DNA of 64,000 nt, from positions 67,365-131,364 of the forward strand of contig JAPPHB010000063.1 in assembly GCA_028821195.1 (NCBI GenBank). The letters are read 5' to 3'. The stretch comes from Gammaproteobacteria bacterium. Lineage in GTDB: Bacteria; Gemmatimonadota; Gemmatimonadetes; Longimicrobiales; Gaopeijiaceae. A program made the position numbers and the translations under genes. The notes under the pieces are model-generated. The model saw only the letters and a list, made by a program, of their open reading frames with translations. It was not told the DNA's origin and made no database searches. Positions 8,996 through 21,198 of the stretch are shown here, piece by piece (position 1 is the stretch's first letter; the number at the start of each line of letters is the position of its first letter).

Positions 8996-9861
8996 GGCAT
9001 CAGCCTCTCGATCGCGGTGACCAGGATGCCCTCCGCCCCGAGCTTCTTCAGTCGCGGAATCGTGCTGGAAAGGCAATCCGCGTCGACCACCGCGTGCGCC
9101 GCGACCCAGGGCCCGCCTCCCATCACCTCGACGATGGTCGGTCCGGAAATGCCGGGAATCACCTGCCTGACCTCATCCAGCCGGTCACGGGGCACGTTCG
9201 CCATCAGGTATCGCTTCTCGCGCGCGAGACGGACCGATTCGAGCGCCAGACAGAGTTCGGAGATCCTGTCGGCGAAGTCGGCCTGGTCCAGCACCGCTTC
9301 GCCCGCGATCAGGCGGGCGGTGGACTCCAGGATGGTTTCCACCTCCCGCATCCCGTTCACGCGCAGCGTGGAGCCCGTCGCCGTGAGGTCCGCGATGATC
9401 TCGGCCACCCCCAGATGGGGCGCGATTTCGGCGGCCCCGGACACGGTCGCGATATCGACCGCGATGCCGAACCTCTCGAAATACGATCGCGTCAGCCGGG
9501 GAAACGCGGTGGCCACGCGCGTGCCCGCGGGGATGTCGGCGATGCCGCGGATGTCGCTCTCATCCTGCACCGCGACCACCAGCCGACATCGGCCGAACTC
9601 CAGATCCGCCAGTTCCCGCACCTCGCAGCCGCTCTCGGCGACCAGGTCCGCGCCCGTGACGCCCACCTCCGCCGCTCCGTCCGCCACCAGCTCCGGGATG
9701 TCGGCCGCCCGCAGGAAGATGGCCTGATGATCGTTGCCGAGAGGCGCCGTGAGCGAACGGTCGCTGCGCATGCGGGCGCGCAGCCCGGCCTTGCGCAGGA
9801 GCGCCAGGGCGCTCTTCGAAAGGCGGCCCTTGTTGGGCAGCGCGATTCTCAGGGACGGCAC
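8992..9861 (-). CDS. hisG: ATP phosphoribosyltransferase, long form
   Basis: Commits ATP and PRPP to histidine synthesis and is the usual feedback point. The protein has 289 residues: a two-lobed catalytic region (RIALPNKGRL, then VGVTGADLVAE, and EIIADLTATGSTLRVNG) followed from about residue 215 by the ACT-like regulatory domain (ANVPRDRLDEV to PWVAAHAVVD). This is therefore the long, histidine-inhibited form that needs no HisZ partner. It lies 33 bases after the STAS gene, so transcription may start well upstream rather than at hisG. I found no attenuator-like His-rich leader in that gap. Confidence 0.96.
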   Translation of the reverse strand: MPSLRIALPNKGRLSKSALALLRKAGLRARMRSDRSLTAPLGNDHQAIFLRAADIPELVADGAAEVGVTGADLVAESGCEVRELADLEFGRCRLVVAVQDESDIRGIADIPAGTRVATAFPRLTRSYFERFGIAVDIATVSGAAEIAPHLGVAEIIADLTATGSTLRVNGMREVETILESTARLIAGEAVLDQADFADRISELCLALESVRLAREKRYLMANVPRDRLDEVRQVIPGISGPTIVEVMGGGPWVAAHAVVDADCLSSTIPRLKKLGAEGILVTAIERLMP

Positions 9862-9894
9862 GCGATTCTCCCCGTTCAGGTCCGGGAATGGCTG

Positions 9895-10233
9895 CTAGCG
9901 GGGAAGGGTGACGAGGGCGTCGGCGCGGGAGGTCGCGACCGGGATGATCCTGTCGAAGCCGCTGATCTGGAAGACTTCGGAAATCATGGGGGACAGCGAG
10001 CATACTACGAAGGGGACGTGCTTCTGGTCGAGATGCCGGGTGACCCGGAGCAGGACGCGCAGCCCGGCGCTGCTCACGTAGCTGAGCTGCTCGCAGTCCA
10101 GGATCACGCCCCTGCCTCCCTTGTCGAGGAGGCCGTCCATCCCGGACTGGAAGTCGCGCGCGTTGCCGGAATCGATTCGGCCGCTCACGCTCACGACGAG
10201 TGCCCGGTCCTGATGTTCGCTCCGGATTTTCAT
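9895..10233 (-). CDS. STAS-domain anti-anti-sigma-like protein
   Basis: A 112-residue single STAS domain like SpoIIAA/RsbV, which in known systems binds an anti-sigma kinase unless phosphorylated. Visible are the opening strands (ALVVSVSGRIDSGNA), the DCEQLSYVSSAGLRVLL helix-start motif with the usual phosphoserine position in VSSAG, and a C-terminal helix. Its ATG overlaps the dioxygenase stop as ATGA, and hisG follows 33 bases later. No sigma factor or stand-alone anti-sigma kinase is in the window, so its partner is unknown. Confidence 0.92.
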   Translation of the reverse strand: MKIRSEHQDRALVVSVSGRIDSGNARDFQSGMDGLLDKGGRGVILDCEQLSYVSSAGLRVLLRVTRHLDQKHVPFVVCSLSPMISEVFQISGFDRIIPVATSRADALVTLPR

Positions 10234-11054
10234 TCTGGCTTCTCTCCCTGGATGGTTACGCGGTATCCCGACCGGGTTGCGGGCCAGTAATCCCAGATCG
10301 CGTGATGCTGCGTGCACCGATTGTCCCACATGGCCACCGAATTGGGCCGCCAGTGGAAGCGGCACTGAAAGTGAGGACGGCTGACATGGTCGAACAGGAA
10401 GTCGAGAAGGGCCCGGCTCTCGCCGGTGGGAAGGCCGATGATGCACTGCGTGAACAGCTTGTTGACGAAGAGCGCCTTGCGGCCGGTCACGGGATGGATG
10501 CGGATGACGGGGTGCTCCGCCCGCGGGTAGGTGCGCCCTCGGTGGTCGCGGTCGAGCAGCCGATTCACGCGCTGGTAGTAGGGCGCGCCGTCGTGCACCG
10601 CCCGCAGCCCGTCGAGCAGAGCCCGCATCCGCTCGGAGAGGGCCGCGTACGCGGCGTACATGCAGGCGAACAGGGTGTCTCCGCCGGTGTCAGGGACGGT
10701 GTGCATGCGCACGATCGAGCCCATGGGCGGCAGCGGGTCGCACGACACGTCGGAGTGCCATTCTTCGCCGGTCGCACGCACCGAGTTCTCGTCCGCGTGA
10801 ATCGGCATGACCTCGGGATGGCCGTCCACCCCCGGGTCGTTGGGATGCGCGACCAGCTTGCCGAAGCGCTGTCCCAGCAGCTTCTGGCTCTCGATGGAGA
10901 TGTCCTGGTCGCGGAAGAAGAGCGCTCCGTGGTCCATGAGGCCGTCATACAGAACGGCGAACTCGGAGTCAGACAGATTGCCGAGGTCGATCCCGTCGAC
11001 GTTGGCGCCGATTACGGGGGTCACCGGCGTGAAGGTGATGGCGTTTCGACTCAT
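10230..11054 (-). CDS. TauD/TfdA-family Fe(II)/2-oxoglutarate dioxygenase
   Basis: A 274-residue predicted oxygenase that would couple 2-oxoglutarate decarboxylation to substrate hydroxylation. The metal triad is visible: His100 and Asp102 in EEWHSDVS, and the distal His in TQHHAIWDY near 250. The 2-oxoglutarate-binding Arg is in SGYRVTI near 265. The N-terminal strand pattern (ITFTPVTPVIGANVDGIDL) is typical of the taurine and 2,4-D dioxygenase family. The ATG at 11054 starts the conserved part; the frame upstream is open but shows no family similarity. The substrate is unknown. It heads the run that continues into STAS and his genes. Confidence 0.93.
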   Translation of the reverse strand: MSRNAITFTPVTPVIGANVDGIDLGNLSDSEFAVLYDGLMDHGALFFRDQDISIESQKLLGQRFGKLVAHPNDPGVDGHPEVMPIHADENSVRATGEEWHSDVSCDPLPPMGSIVRMHTVPDTGGDTLFACMYAAYAALSERMRALLDGLRAVHDGAPYYQRVNRLLDRDHRGRTYPRAEHPVIRIHPVTGRKALFVNKLFTQCIIGLPTGESRALLDFLFDHVSRPHFQCRFHWRPNSVAMWDNRCTQHHAIWDYWPATRSGYRVTIQGEKPE

Positions 11055-11294
11055 GGTGGGAATCCGGTGTCGACGACGGTCTGATCCGGCGCACAACGTG
11101 GTTTGTCCCGCCCAACGGGCGGTGTCACGGTCTCCGAAGTATGCCGGAATCGGGATCAGGTTCCGGCTCCGGCCCGCACGGGCGGGACCGGACACGCCGG
11201 AATGCGGAAACACGTTGGCACGAAAGGTGTTCGCGAGCAACCAATCGACCCGGGGGCGGGTGCTTCGGTCGGGCCCTGGGAGCCCGGCGAATCC

Positions 11295-12176
11295 TCAGAG
11301 ATCGTACCTGAGGCTGAGGATCATCGTGAACGCGCTCGCGTCGCGGGTGTCGACCGTGTACAGGATGCGTGAGCCACGCCCGACCGATGAATCGTGGCTG
11401 CGGAGCTGGTCCCACTCCCGCGGTTCGCTCACGAATGCCCCGAGGCCCGTCGCGTAGCGGATCCTGTTGCCGATCGTGAGCCCGTCGGCGACGCGGTAGT
11501 CCACGCCCCCCAGGATCTGGACGCTGAATATGGTGTCGTCGAGCGCCGCCGCGCCGAGGGTCGTGGTGCCGGCCAGTTTCGCCCGCAGCGCGGCGTCCTC
11601 GAAGGTCGCGATCCGGGCCGGGTCGGGGTTGCGCTTCCACAGGCTGAGATAGTCGATGGCCACGCGCTGCACGCCTGCGCCCACGCCGAGGTAGGTGTTG
11701 AGCCGCTGCCGGGCCCCGCCGAGATCGACCGCCAGGTTGGTGAAGAGGCCGTGCATGGTTACGTCTCGGCCGCCACCGACCGCCCTCTCCAGCTCCTGGT
11801 CGGCCTTCTGGGCCGTCACGACGTCGCCGATCTGCGTCGGCGCGAAGTCGTTGTGGGATGTGGCGCGATACCGGTACTCGACCTCGGCGCGGAAGCGGCC
11901 GAACCGGTAACCGGCTGCGAGCCCCGCCGCGATCCCCTGCCCGGAACCTGATTCGTTGGTCCATTCCGTCGGTGGAGGCGGCGTGTCGCATTCCGTACCG
12001 GTCTCCAGCCCGTTCGGGTTGATGAGCAGATCGCAGCGCGTCCCCCAGTCGTTGTCCGTGGCCACGAGCCGCAGGTTCGGCACCAGCGAGAACCCCAGCT
12101 CGGACCCCAGGTATGGTTGTGCGGTCGCGTCACTGGCAGCCAGCGCGAGCCCCGCCACCCAGATCCATCGTATCAT
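11295..12176 (-). CDS. predicted outer-membrane beta-barrel protein
   Basis: A 293-residue secreted protein with a signal peptide (IRWIWVAGLALAASDATAQ) and alternating polar/hydrophobic strands rich in Gly and aromatic residues (YLGSELGFSLVPN, GLAAGYRFGRFRAEVEYRYRA, TYLGVGAGVQRVAIDY, DYRVADGLTIGNRIRYATG, FTMILSLRYDL). This pattern fits a small eight-strand barrel of the surface-antigen or OmpW/OmpA type. Two Cys at about residues 48 and 63 could form a loop disulfide. GGGAG sits 4-8 bases before the ATG. It follows the sensor-regulator gene on the same strand by 105 bases, so it could be a target or co-transcribed partner, which is only inference. Confidence 0.8.
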   Translation of the reverse strand: MIRWIWVAGLALAASDATAQPYLGSELGFSLVPNLRLVATDNDWGTRCDLLINPNGLETGTECDTPPPPTEWTNESGSGQGIAAGLAAGYRFGRFRAEVEYRYRATSHNDFAPTQIGDVVTAQKADQELERAVGGGRDVTMHGLFTNLAVDLGGARQRLNTYLGVGAGVQRVAIDYLSLWKRNPDPARIATFEDAALRAKLAGTTTLGAAALDDTIFSVQILGGVDYRVADGLTIGNRIRYATGLGAFVSEPREWDQLRSHDSSVGRGSRILYTVDTRDASAFTMILSLRYDL

Positions 12177-12281
12177 GGCTCTCCCTCAAGTCGATGTCCG
12201 TTCCTGCATGCGCCGGTACACGGTGGCCCTGGCCGGAGTGCCGGCGTTTTCGGCAGCAACAAGATACCGAGGGGACTTCCT

Positions 12282-14645
12282 TCAGCGAGAACCCGCGGGC
12301 ATGAAGTAGCCAACGCCGCGCTCATTGCGGATGTAGGCCGGGTTGGCCGCGTTGTCGCCCAGCTTGCGCCGCAGCCGCTTCACGACGGCCCGCACCAGTT
12401 TGGGGTCGGGCGGGCGCCGATCGCCTCGTGGCCACGCCTGGCGCAGCAGCGACTCGTGTGTCAGCACCCGTCCCGCGTTGACCGACAGCACGCGCAGCAG
12501 CTCGTACTCGGTGGGGGTCAGTTGCACGGACCGGCCGGCGACGGCGACGCGCCTTTGGTCGTACCGGATGGTCAGTTCCTCCAGGACGAAAGGCTCGGGC
12601 CCCGCTACCCGTCGAAGCGCGGCCCGCACCCTGGCCGTCAACTCGGATGGAGAGAACGGCTTGACGATGTAGTCGGCCGCGCCCGCGTCCAGCGCCCGGA
12701 CGGTGGCCTCGTCCCGTCCGTAGGCGGAGATGAAGATGACGGGCAGGTCGCTCAGCTCCGGTACCCGCTCCATCAACGCGATTCCGTCGGTCCCGGGCAG
12801 CAGCAGGTCCAGCAGAACCAGCCCGGGCTTGTGCGCCGCGATGAGGCTGGCCACTTCCTCGGGGTCCCCGGTCACGACCGGGGCGTAGCCCGCCCCGGTG
12901 AGCGCGTCCCGGAGGTACCGAAGCATCCGGGGGTCGTCGTCGACCACCAGGATGCGCGTCTCCTCATGGTCTTCCACCGCCGTGGGCCGGCTGGCGCGTG
13001 CCGGCCCCGGGGCGGCGGTGACGGGCTCCTCGGCCACCGGCACCGTGAAGGTGAACCGCGTGCCCTGTCCCACGCCGCCGCTCTCGGCCCAGATCCGGCC
13101 CCCGTGCGCCTCCACCAGGCCTTTGCAGATGCTCAGGCCGAGGCCGGCCCCCGCCACGCCCCTCTCCCGGTCTCCGCCGGTCGGCGCCGCGTACTTGCGG
13201 AACAGATGCGACAGTCGGTCCGGCGGCACGCCGCGGCCCCCGTCGCTCACGGAAATCGCGACATGCACGCCTTCCCGTTTGGCGTCGATCCGGATGGGCG
13301 ACGATTCGGGAGAGTACTTCGCAGCGTTCGACAGGAGGTTGCCCAGGACCTGGACGATGCGCGTCCGGTCGGCCAGCACCCGAGGCAGGTCTTCGGGCAG
13401 ATCGATCTCGAGCGCGTGCCGACCTGTGCCGCTCACGAACGCGCTCCGCGCCGGGTCTATCAGGGAGACGACCTCCACCGGTTCGGGCGACACCGACAGT
13501 GTGCCCGTCACGATGCGCCCGTGGTCGAGCAGCTCGCCGATCAGGCCGCGCATGCGGTCGGCCTGGTCGTCGATGACCCGGAAGAACTGCAGCATTTCCG
13601 CCGGATCCGGCGCCGGCGATGCGCCCAGAACGGTTGCCGTGGAGCCCTTGATCGAGATCAGCGGCGTGCGCAACTCGTGGCTAACGATGCCAAGGAATTC
13701 GGCGCGCATGCGCTCCAGTTCCTCCAGCGGCTCCAGATCCTGCAGCGTGACCACGACCCTCAGGACCGTGCCGTCCTCCTCCTGGATCGGCGTCGAGTTG
13801 ACCAGGGTGGTCACGCTCCGGCCATCGGGGACCGACAGCGTCATCTCCTCGGCGCGCACCGTCTCGGCAGTGCCCAACAACTGCGCGAGCGAAAACTCGG
13901 CCAGGGCGACCTCTCTTCCATCCGCGCGGCGACATGTGATCGTCTTCAGTAGCTGCGCCGGAGTCGACCCGGGGTGATTCAGCGCGTCGACGATCCGGCG
14001 CGCTTCCCGGTTGAACGACACCGGGGCGCCGGTTGGCCCGTCGAATACCACCACTCCTACCGGCGAGGTCTCGATAAGCGTCTCCAGATCCGCGCGCGCC
14101 CTGCGCTCGTCGCGGTGCGCGCGCGCGTTGGCGATCGCGGTCGCCGCCTGGGCCGCGAACAGCGTCAGTACTTCCTCGTCGGCGTCGGTGAATTCGCGCC
14201 CACCTTCCTTCTCGCCGAGAAAGAAGTTGCCGACGTTCGTGTCGCGATGTCGTAGCGGCGTGCCCAGCATCGTCTTCGATGGCATCACGTCATCCGAGAA
14301 GCCCAGCGCCCGGACATAGGCCGGCAGGTCCCCTAAACGAATCGGCGCGGCAAGACTCTTGAGCTGTTCGAAGAGCTGCGGGCCGTCCGCCCAGGCGACC
14401 AGCGCGTCCTGCTCTCCCGGATCGAAGCCGGACATTACCCACTCTTCGGCCTGTCCGGTGCCGCCGACGGTGACGATCACGCCAAAGCGCGCCCCGGTCA
14501 GGACGCGCGCGCTGTCGACGACCTCCTGCAGCACGGTGTCGAGGTCCAGGCTGGCGCTCGCTCGCAGCACGGCCGTGCTCAGCCTGGACACCCGTTCCCG
14601 GAGCGCCTCGATCTCCATCCTCAATCCGCCCGAATCGCCCGCCAT
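12282..14645 (-). CDS. histidine kinase fused to a DNA-binding response regulator
   Basis: A complete two-component system in one 787-residue chain with no membrane segment. In order: GAF-like sensor (about 33-175), PAS-like domain (190-305), HisKA with the phospho-His in VSHELRTPL (about 323), HATPase (about 425-545, NLLSNAAKYSP, DGGRGVP, GAGLGLSICKG), receiver (565-680, phospho-Asp in VLLDLLLPG near 613, KPF lysine), and an OmpR-type winged helix (686-785, LTPTEYELLRVL, VVKRLRRKLG, ERGVGYF). I chose the ATG at 14645, with GGAAGG about 7 bases upstream; a GTG at 14726 adds 27 residues without a visible ribosome site. Signal and target genes are unknown; uvrA is divergent. Confidence 0.92.
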   Translation of the reverse strand: MAGDSGGLRMEIEALRERVSRLSTAVLRASASLDLDTVLQEVVDSARVLTGARFGVIVTVGGTGQAEEWVMSGFDPGEQDALVAWADGPQLFEQLKSLAAPIRLGDLPAYVRALGFSDDVMPSKTMLGTPLRHRDTNVGNFFLGEKEGGREFTDADEEVLTLFAAQAATAIANARAHRDERRARADLETLIETSPVGVVVFDGPTGAPVSFNREARRIVDALNHPGSTPAQLLKTITCRRADGREVALAEFSLAQLLGTAETVRAEEMTLSVPDGRSVTTLVNSTPIQEEDGTVLRVVVTLQDLEPLEELERMRAEFLGIVSHELRTPLISIKGSTATVLGASPAPDPAEMLQFFRVIDDQADRMRGLIGELLDHGRIVTGTLSVSPEPVEVVSLIDPARSAFVSGTGRHALEIDLPEDLPRVLADRTRIVQVLGNLLSNAAKYSPESSPIRIDAKREGVHVAISVSDGGRGVPPDRLSHLFRKYAAPTGGDRERGVAGAGLGLSICKGLVEAHGGRIWAESGGVGQGTRFTFTVPVAEEPVTAAPGPARASRPTAVEDHEETRILVVDDDPRMLRYLRDALTGAGYAPVVTGDPEEVASLIAAHKPGLVLLDLLLPGTDGIALMERVPELSDLPVIFISAYGRDEATVRALDAGAADYIVKPFSPSELTARVRAALRRVAGPEPFVLEELTIRYDQRRVAVAGRSVQLTPTEYELLRVLSVNAGRVLTHESLLRQAWPRGDRRPPDPKLVRAVVKRLRRKLGDNAANPAYIRNERGVGYFMPAGSR

Positions 14646-14789
14646 TCTCTCATCCCTTCCGAGCCGCCCGATCGCGCACGGCGCATGCGCCCCGGACGGC
14701 TCGCCCGTTGCTCGCGTGTCGCTCACTTGTCACGAAGATATATCCGATTTATCGCGCGACAAGCGGCAGCACATCCAGATTGCTTCTTC

Positions 14790-14817
14790 TTGGCCGACGC
14801 CCCCCGACCGGTAGTAT
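14790..14817 (+). promoter_or_regulatory. candidate uvrA promoter
   Basis: TTGGCC (14790-14795) and TAGTAT (14812-14817) are separated by 16 bases and look like a sigma-70 type -35/-10 pair. The -10 box ends only eight bases before the uvrA ATG at 14826, and no ribosome-binding site precedes that ATG, so a transcript from here would be leaderless or nearly so. No LexA-like palindrome is evident to me. Confidence 0.4.
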
Positions 14818-14825
14818 GTTTTCCC

Positions 14826-17665
<2,840 letters not shown>

Positions 17666-17669
<4 letters not shown>

Positions 17670-19048
17670 ACAAAAAGCGAGACGGTGCCGCGGTTCCATC
17701 CGGGCCGTCCGTCCTGGCATGCATCGCGCTGATCTGGGCCGCCGGGGCCGGGCCGGCGCACGCCCAGGCGTTCGAACTGCCCCCGATCCCCATCGACACC
17801 TTCTCGCTCGACAACGGGCTGCGCGTGATCGTGAGCGAGGACCACTCGGCGCCGGTGGTGGCGGTCAACATGTGGTACCACGTCGGCAGCGCGCACGAAG
17901 TCCCGGGAAGGACCGGCTTCGCGCACTTCTTCGAGCACCTGGTGTTCGAGGAGACCGAAAACCTGGGCAACGGCGACTTCGCCCGGCTGGTCAACAACGC
18001 CGGCGGAACGTTCAACGGCACCACCTCGACCGACCGCACGGCGTATTTCGAGACCCTCCCCTCCAATCGGGTCAACCTGTCCTTCTGGCTGCACGCGGAG
18101 CGGATGGCCCGCCTGGTGGTGAGCGAACGCGGCTTCGAGAACCAGCGCGAAGTGGTGAAGGAGGAGCGCCGCCTGCGCATCGACAACGTGGCGTACGCGC
18201 AGGCGAACATCGTCCTGGATTCGCTTTCCACCGACTACGAGCCCTACCGGCATACGCCGATCGGCTCGATGGAGGATCTCGACGCGGCCACCACGGATGA
18301 CGTCAAGGACTTCTACGAGCGCTACTACGTGCCCAACAACGCCACCCTGGCGGTGGCCGGTGCGGTGACCACCGAGCAGATCCGGGCGCTGGCGGAAGAG
18401 TATTTCAGCTCGATTCCCCGCGGGGAGGACGTGCCTCCGCTTCCCGACCCGCCGGTCACGCCCCGCGCCGACGGGGAGCGCACGGCTTCGGTCAGCGACG
18501 AACACGCCCGGCTGCCGTTCCTCTACATGGGGTACAACGTCCCGGAGGCCGGCCACCCGGATGTCTACCCGCTCGCCGTGCTTTCCCAGGTTTTCAGCGC
18601 GGGCGAGAGCAGCCGCCTGCACCAGCGTCTGGTCAAGCAGGACGAGCTGGCTCCGGTGGTCATCTCGGGGTTGCAGCAGCGGCTCGGATCCGGGCTCTTG
18701 CTGTTCGGAAGCCTGCCCCACGCCGGCGGCAACATCGAAGAGATCCGCGCCGTCATCGAGGAGGAGATCGAGAAGCTGAAGGCCGACGGCATCACCGGGC
18801 GCGAGTTGGAGAAGGCGCTCAACCAGCAGCGCGCCGCCCAGGTCGCGAGCCGCATGACCGTCAGCGCCAAGGCCGGCACCCTGCAGTCCTTCGCGCTCAC
18901 CTACGGCGATCCCTTCGAGGTCAACAACGTGCTTTCCCGCTACGAGGCGGTGACCCTCGATGACGTTCTGAACGTCGCCCGCAAGTACCTCGTTCCCGAG
19001 AACCGAACCGTTGTCGTCGCCCGGCCCACCGGAGGAGTGATCCCATGA
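17666..19048 (+). CDS. secreted M16 zinc peptidase, catalytic subunit
   Basis: A 460-residue pitrilysin-family peptidase with a signal peptide ending GPAHAQA near residue 35. The inverted zinc motif HFFEH spans 87-91, and the third ligand Glu lies in VVKEERR near 167, so it should be active. The C-terminal half is the usual inactive M16 domain (FLYMGYNVPEAGHPD, then SGLQQRLGSGLL). The start is a GTG (17666) sharing bases with the uvrA stop. Its stop overlaps the next gene, an M16 protein that lacks the zinc motif, so the two probably assemble as an active/inactive heterodimer in the periplasm. Confidence 0.94.
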
Positions 19049-21156
19049 TCGTGCCGCGCAGAACCCCGGGCCGCGCCCCGCTCGCCGCGCTGGTCCTGGC
19101 CGCAGTCGCGCTCGCGAGGCCGGCAATCGCCGCCGCGCAGGATGGCCCTCCCGAGCCCCTGCCGCTCGACGACATCCCGTTTCCGGCCTTCGAGGAGCGT
19201 CTGCTGTCCAACGGCGCCGACCTGATCGTGGTGCCCCACGACGAGCAGCCGTACGTCACGGTGAACCTCGTCGTGCGGGCGGGCAACGCCGCCGACCCCC
19301 GCAACCGCGCGGGCGTGGCCGCGATGGTGGCCAGCCTGCTCAACAAGGGCACGGACAACCGCACCGCGCTGGAAATCGCCGATGCCACCGACCACATCGG
19401 TGCGACCTTGTCCGCGGTCGCGGGCGACGACTGGACGAGCGTGGTGCTCGGCGTCGTGACCTCCCAGCTCGACGCCGGCCTCGAGCTCCTGGGCGACATC
19501 GTCGTCAACCCCGGGTTCCCCGACGAAGAGATCGACCAATACCGCCAGCAGACGGTCACGGGCCTCCAGGTGCAGCTCGGCTCGCCCGGATTCCTGGCCA
19601 GCCGGGAATTCCAGCAGGCGGTGTACGGACGCCATCCCTACGGGCTTGTCCCCACGCCCGAGAGCATCGAGCGCATCCGGCGTTCCGACCTGATCGCCTA
19701 CCACCTGCGCCACTACAAGCCCACCAACGCGCTCGTGGTCGTCGCGGGCGACGTGACAGTGGACGACATCGAAGCCCGCCTCAACCAGGCGCTGGCCGAC
19801 TGGGAGCCCGGTCCCTCGCGGCCCCCCACCTACTTCGACATTCCCGCCCGCGAAGAGAAGGAGATCATCCTGGTGCACCGGCCGGAATCGGTGCAGTCGA
19901 CCATCCTGGTCGGACAGTCCGCCATGAAGGGCGACCACGAGGACTGGATGCCGCTCAACCTGGGCAGCCGCATACTGGGCGGCTCCAGCACGGGCCGTCT
20001 CTTCCAGGTGCTGCGCGAGGACAAGGGGTGGACCTACGGATCGTCCACGTCCGCCGTGCGCAAGCGCGATCTGGGCTATTTCCTCGCCAACGCCGAGGTG
20101 CGCAGCGAGGTCACCGACAGCGCCCTCGCCGAGCTGCTCAACCAGGTCGAGATCATCCGCTCCGAGCCGGTTCCCGGCGACGAGCTGTCGGACGTGCAGG
20201 ACTATCTCATCGGATCGTTCCCGCGGACCATCGAGACTCCCCAGGCGATCGCCAGCCAGGTCATGACCTATCGCCTGCGGGGCCGCTCCACCGAGGAGCT
20301 GGTTTCGTACCGCGACCGGGTCGCGGCAGTGGCGCCCGAGGACATCCAGGGCGCGCTGGTGGAGCACTTCGATCCGGAGCGCGCGGTGGTTGTGGTCGTC
20401 GGCGACGCGACTCGGATCCGCTCGAACCTCACCCCCTTCGGCCGCGTGCGCATGGTCGACGCCGAAGGCAACCAGCTCACCATCGACGATGTCGAGGTCA
20501 GGGATTCCGACATCGCCTACGACCCCTCGGTGCTCGAGCCCGGCATCTGGCGCTACCGGCTGATGGTGCAGGGTCGGCAGGTCGCGGACATGGAGCGCGT
20601 ACTGGGGTTCGCCACCCGTGACGACGAGCGCGCCATGTCCCTGACCAGCACGATACGGGTCAACAACCTCACCCAGGTGTCGGAGGTGTTCTTCTCGCCG
20701 CGCAGCTTCCGCCCCATCGCCAACTCCTTCCGGCTCGTCACCGCCGAGGGGCAGGCGAACTGGGAGCTGGAGATCGACGGTGAACGCGTCACCGGCCGGG
20801 CCACGGCTACGGGCCGCGACGAAACGGAGATCGAACGGGAAGTGGTGCGCGGGGCGCTGCTGGGCGAGATGGATGAGCTGGTGGCGTGGATTTCGGAGCT
20901 GGAGGAAGGGCAGGAGTTGCGCTATCCTGTCGTCCAGGCCCAGAGCGGCCGCGCGCGCACGGTGACGCTGAGGGTTCGCGGCAACACGGAGATCACGGTT
21001 CCGGCGGGGACGTTCGAGGTCGTCGAGGTGCGCTTCAGCGGCGGGGAAGGCAGCCAGCGCGCGTACTTCACAGTCGAGCGGCCGCGTGTGCTGGTTCGCG
21101 CCGAATCCACCGGATCCCCGGTGACCGTCGAGCTGGTGGAGATACCCGGCGGGTAG
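19045..21156 (+). CDS. M16-family protein without zinc motif, with C-terminal extension
   Basis: A 703-residue secreted M16 homologue. A signal peptide ends near AIAAAQ (residue 32). Where the partner has HFFEH, this protein reads AGVAAMVASLLNKGT, so it cannot bind catalytic zinc. It keeps the second M16 domain features (GRHPYGLVPTPESI, RILGGSSTGRLFQVLREDKGWTYG). From about residue 500 an extra beta-rich region of some 200 residues follows (PSVLEPGIWRYRLMVQGRQVADMERVLG to the end), which I cannot assign; it may bind substrate or lipid. The ATG overlaps the preceding stop as ATGA. Likely the non-catalytic half of a heterodimer. Confidence 0.92.
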   Translation: MIVPRRTPGRAPLAALVLAAVALARPAIAAAQDGPPEPLPLDDIPFPAFEERLLSNGADLIVVPHDEQPYVTVNLVVRAGNAADPRNRAGVAAMVASLLNKGTDNRTALEIADATDHIGATLSAVAGDDWTSVVLGVVTSQLDAGLELLGDIVVNPGFPDEEIDQYRQQTVTGLQVQLGSPGFLASREFQQAVYGRHPYGLVPTPESIERIRRSDLIAYHLRHYKPTNALVVVAGDVTVDDIEARLNQALADWEPGPSRPPTYFDIPAREEKEIILVHRPESVQSTILVGQSAMKGDHEDWMPLNLGSRILGGSSTGRLFQVLREDKGWTYGSSTSAVRKRDLGYFLANAEVRSEVTDSALAELLNQVEIIRSEPVPGDELSDVQDYLIGSFPRTIETPQAIASQVMTYRLRGRSTEELVSYRDRVAAVAPEDIQGALVEHFDPERAVVVVVGDATRIRSNLTPFGRVRMVDAEGNQLTIDDVEVRDSDIAYDPSVLEPGIWRYRLMVQGRQVADMERVLGFATRDDERAMSLTSTIRVNNLTQVSEVFFSPRSFRPIANSFRLVTAEGQANWELEIDGERVTGRATATGRDETEIEREVVRGALLGEMDELVAWISELEEGQELRYPVVQAQSGRARTVTLRVRGNTEITVPAGTFEVVEVRFSGGEGSQRAYFTVERPRVLVRAESTGSPVTVELVEIPGG

Positions 21157-21198
21157 CCGCGGACGGACCCCGGAGAACGCAGGCTCGCCGAGGCCCGC

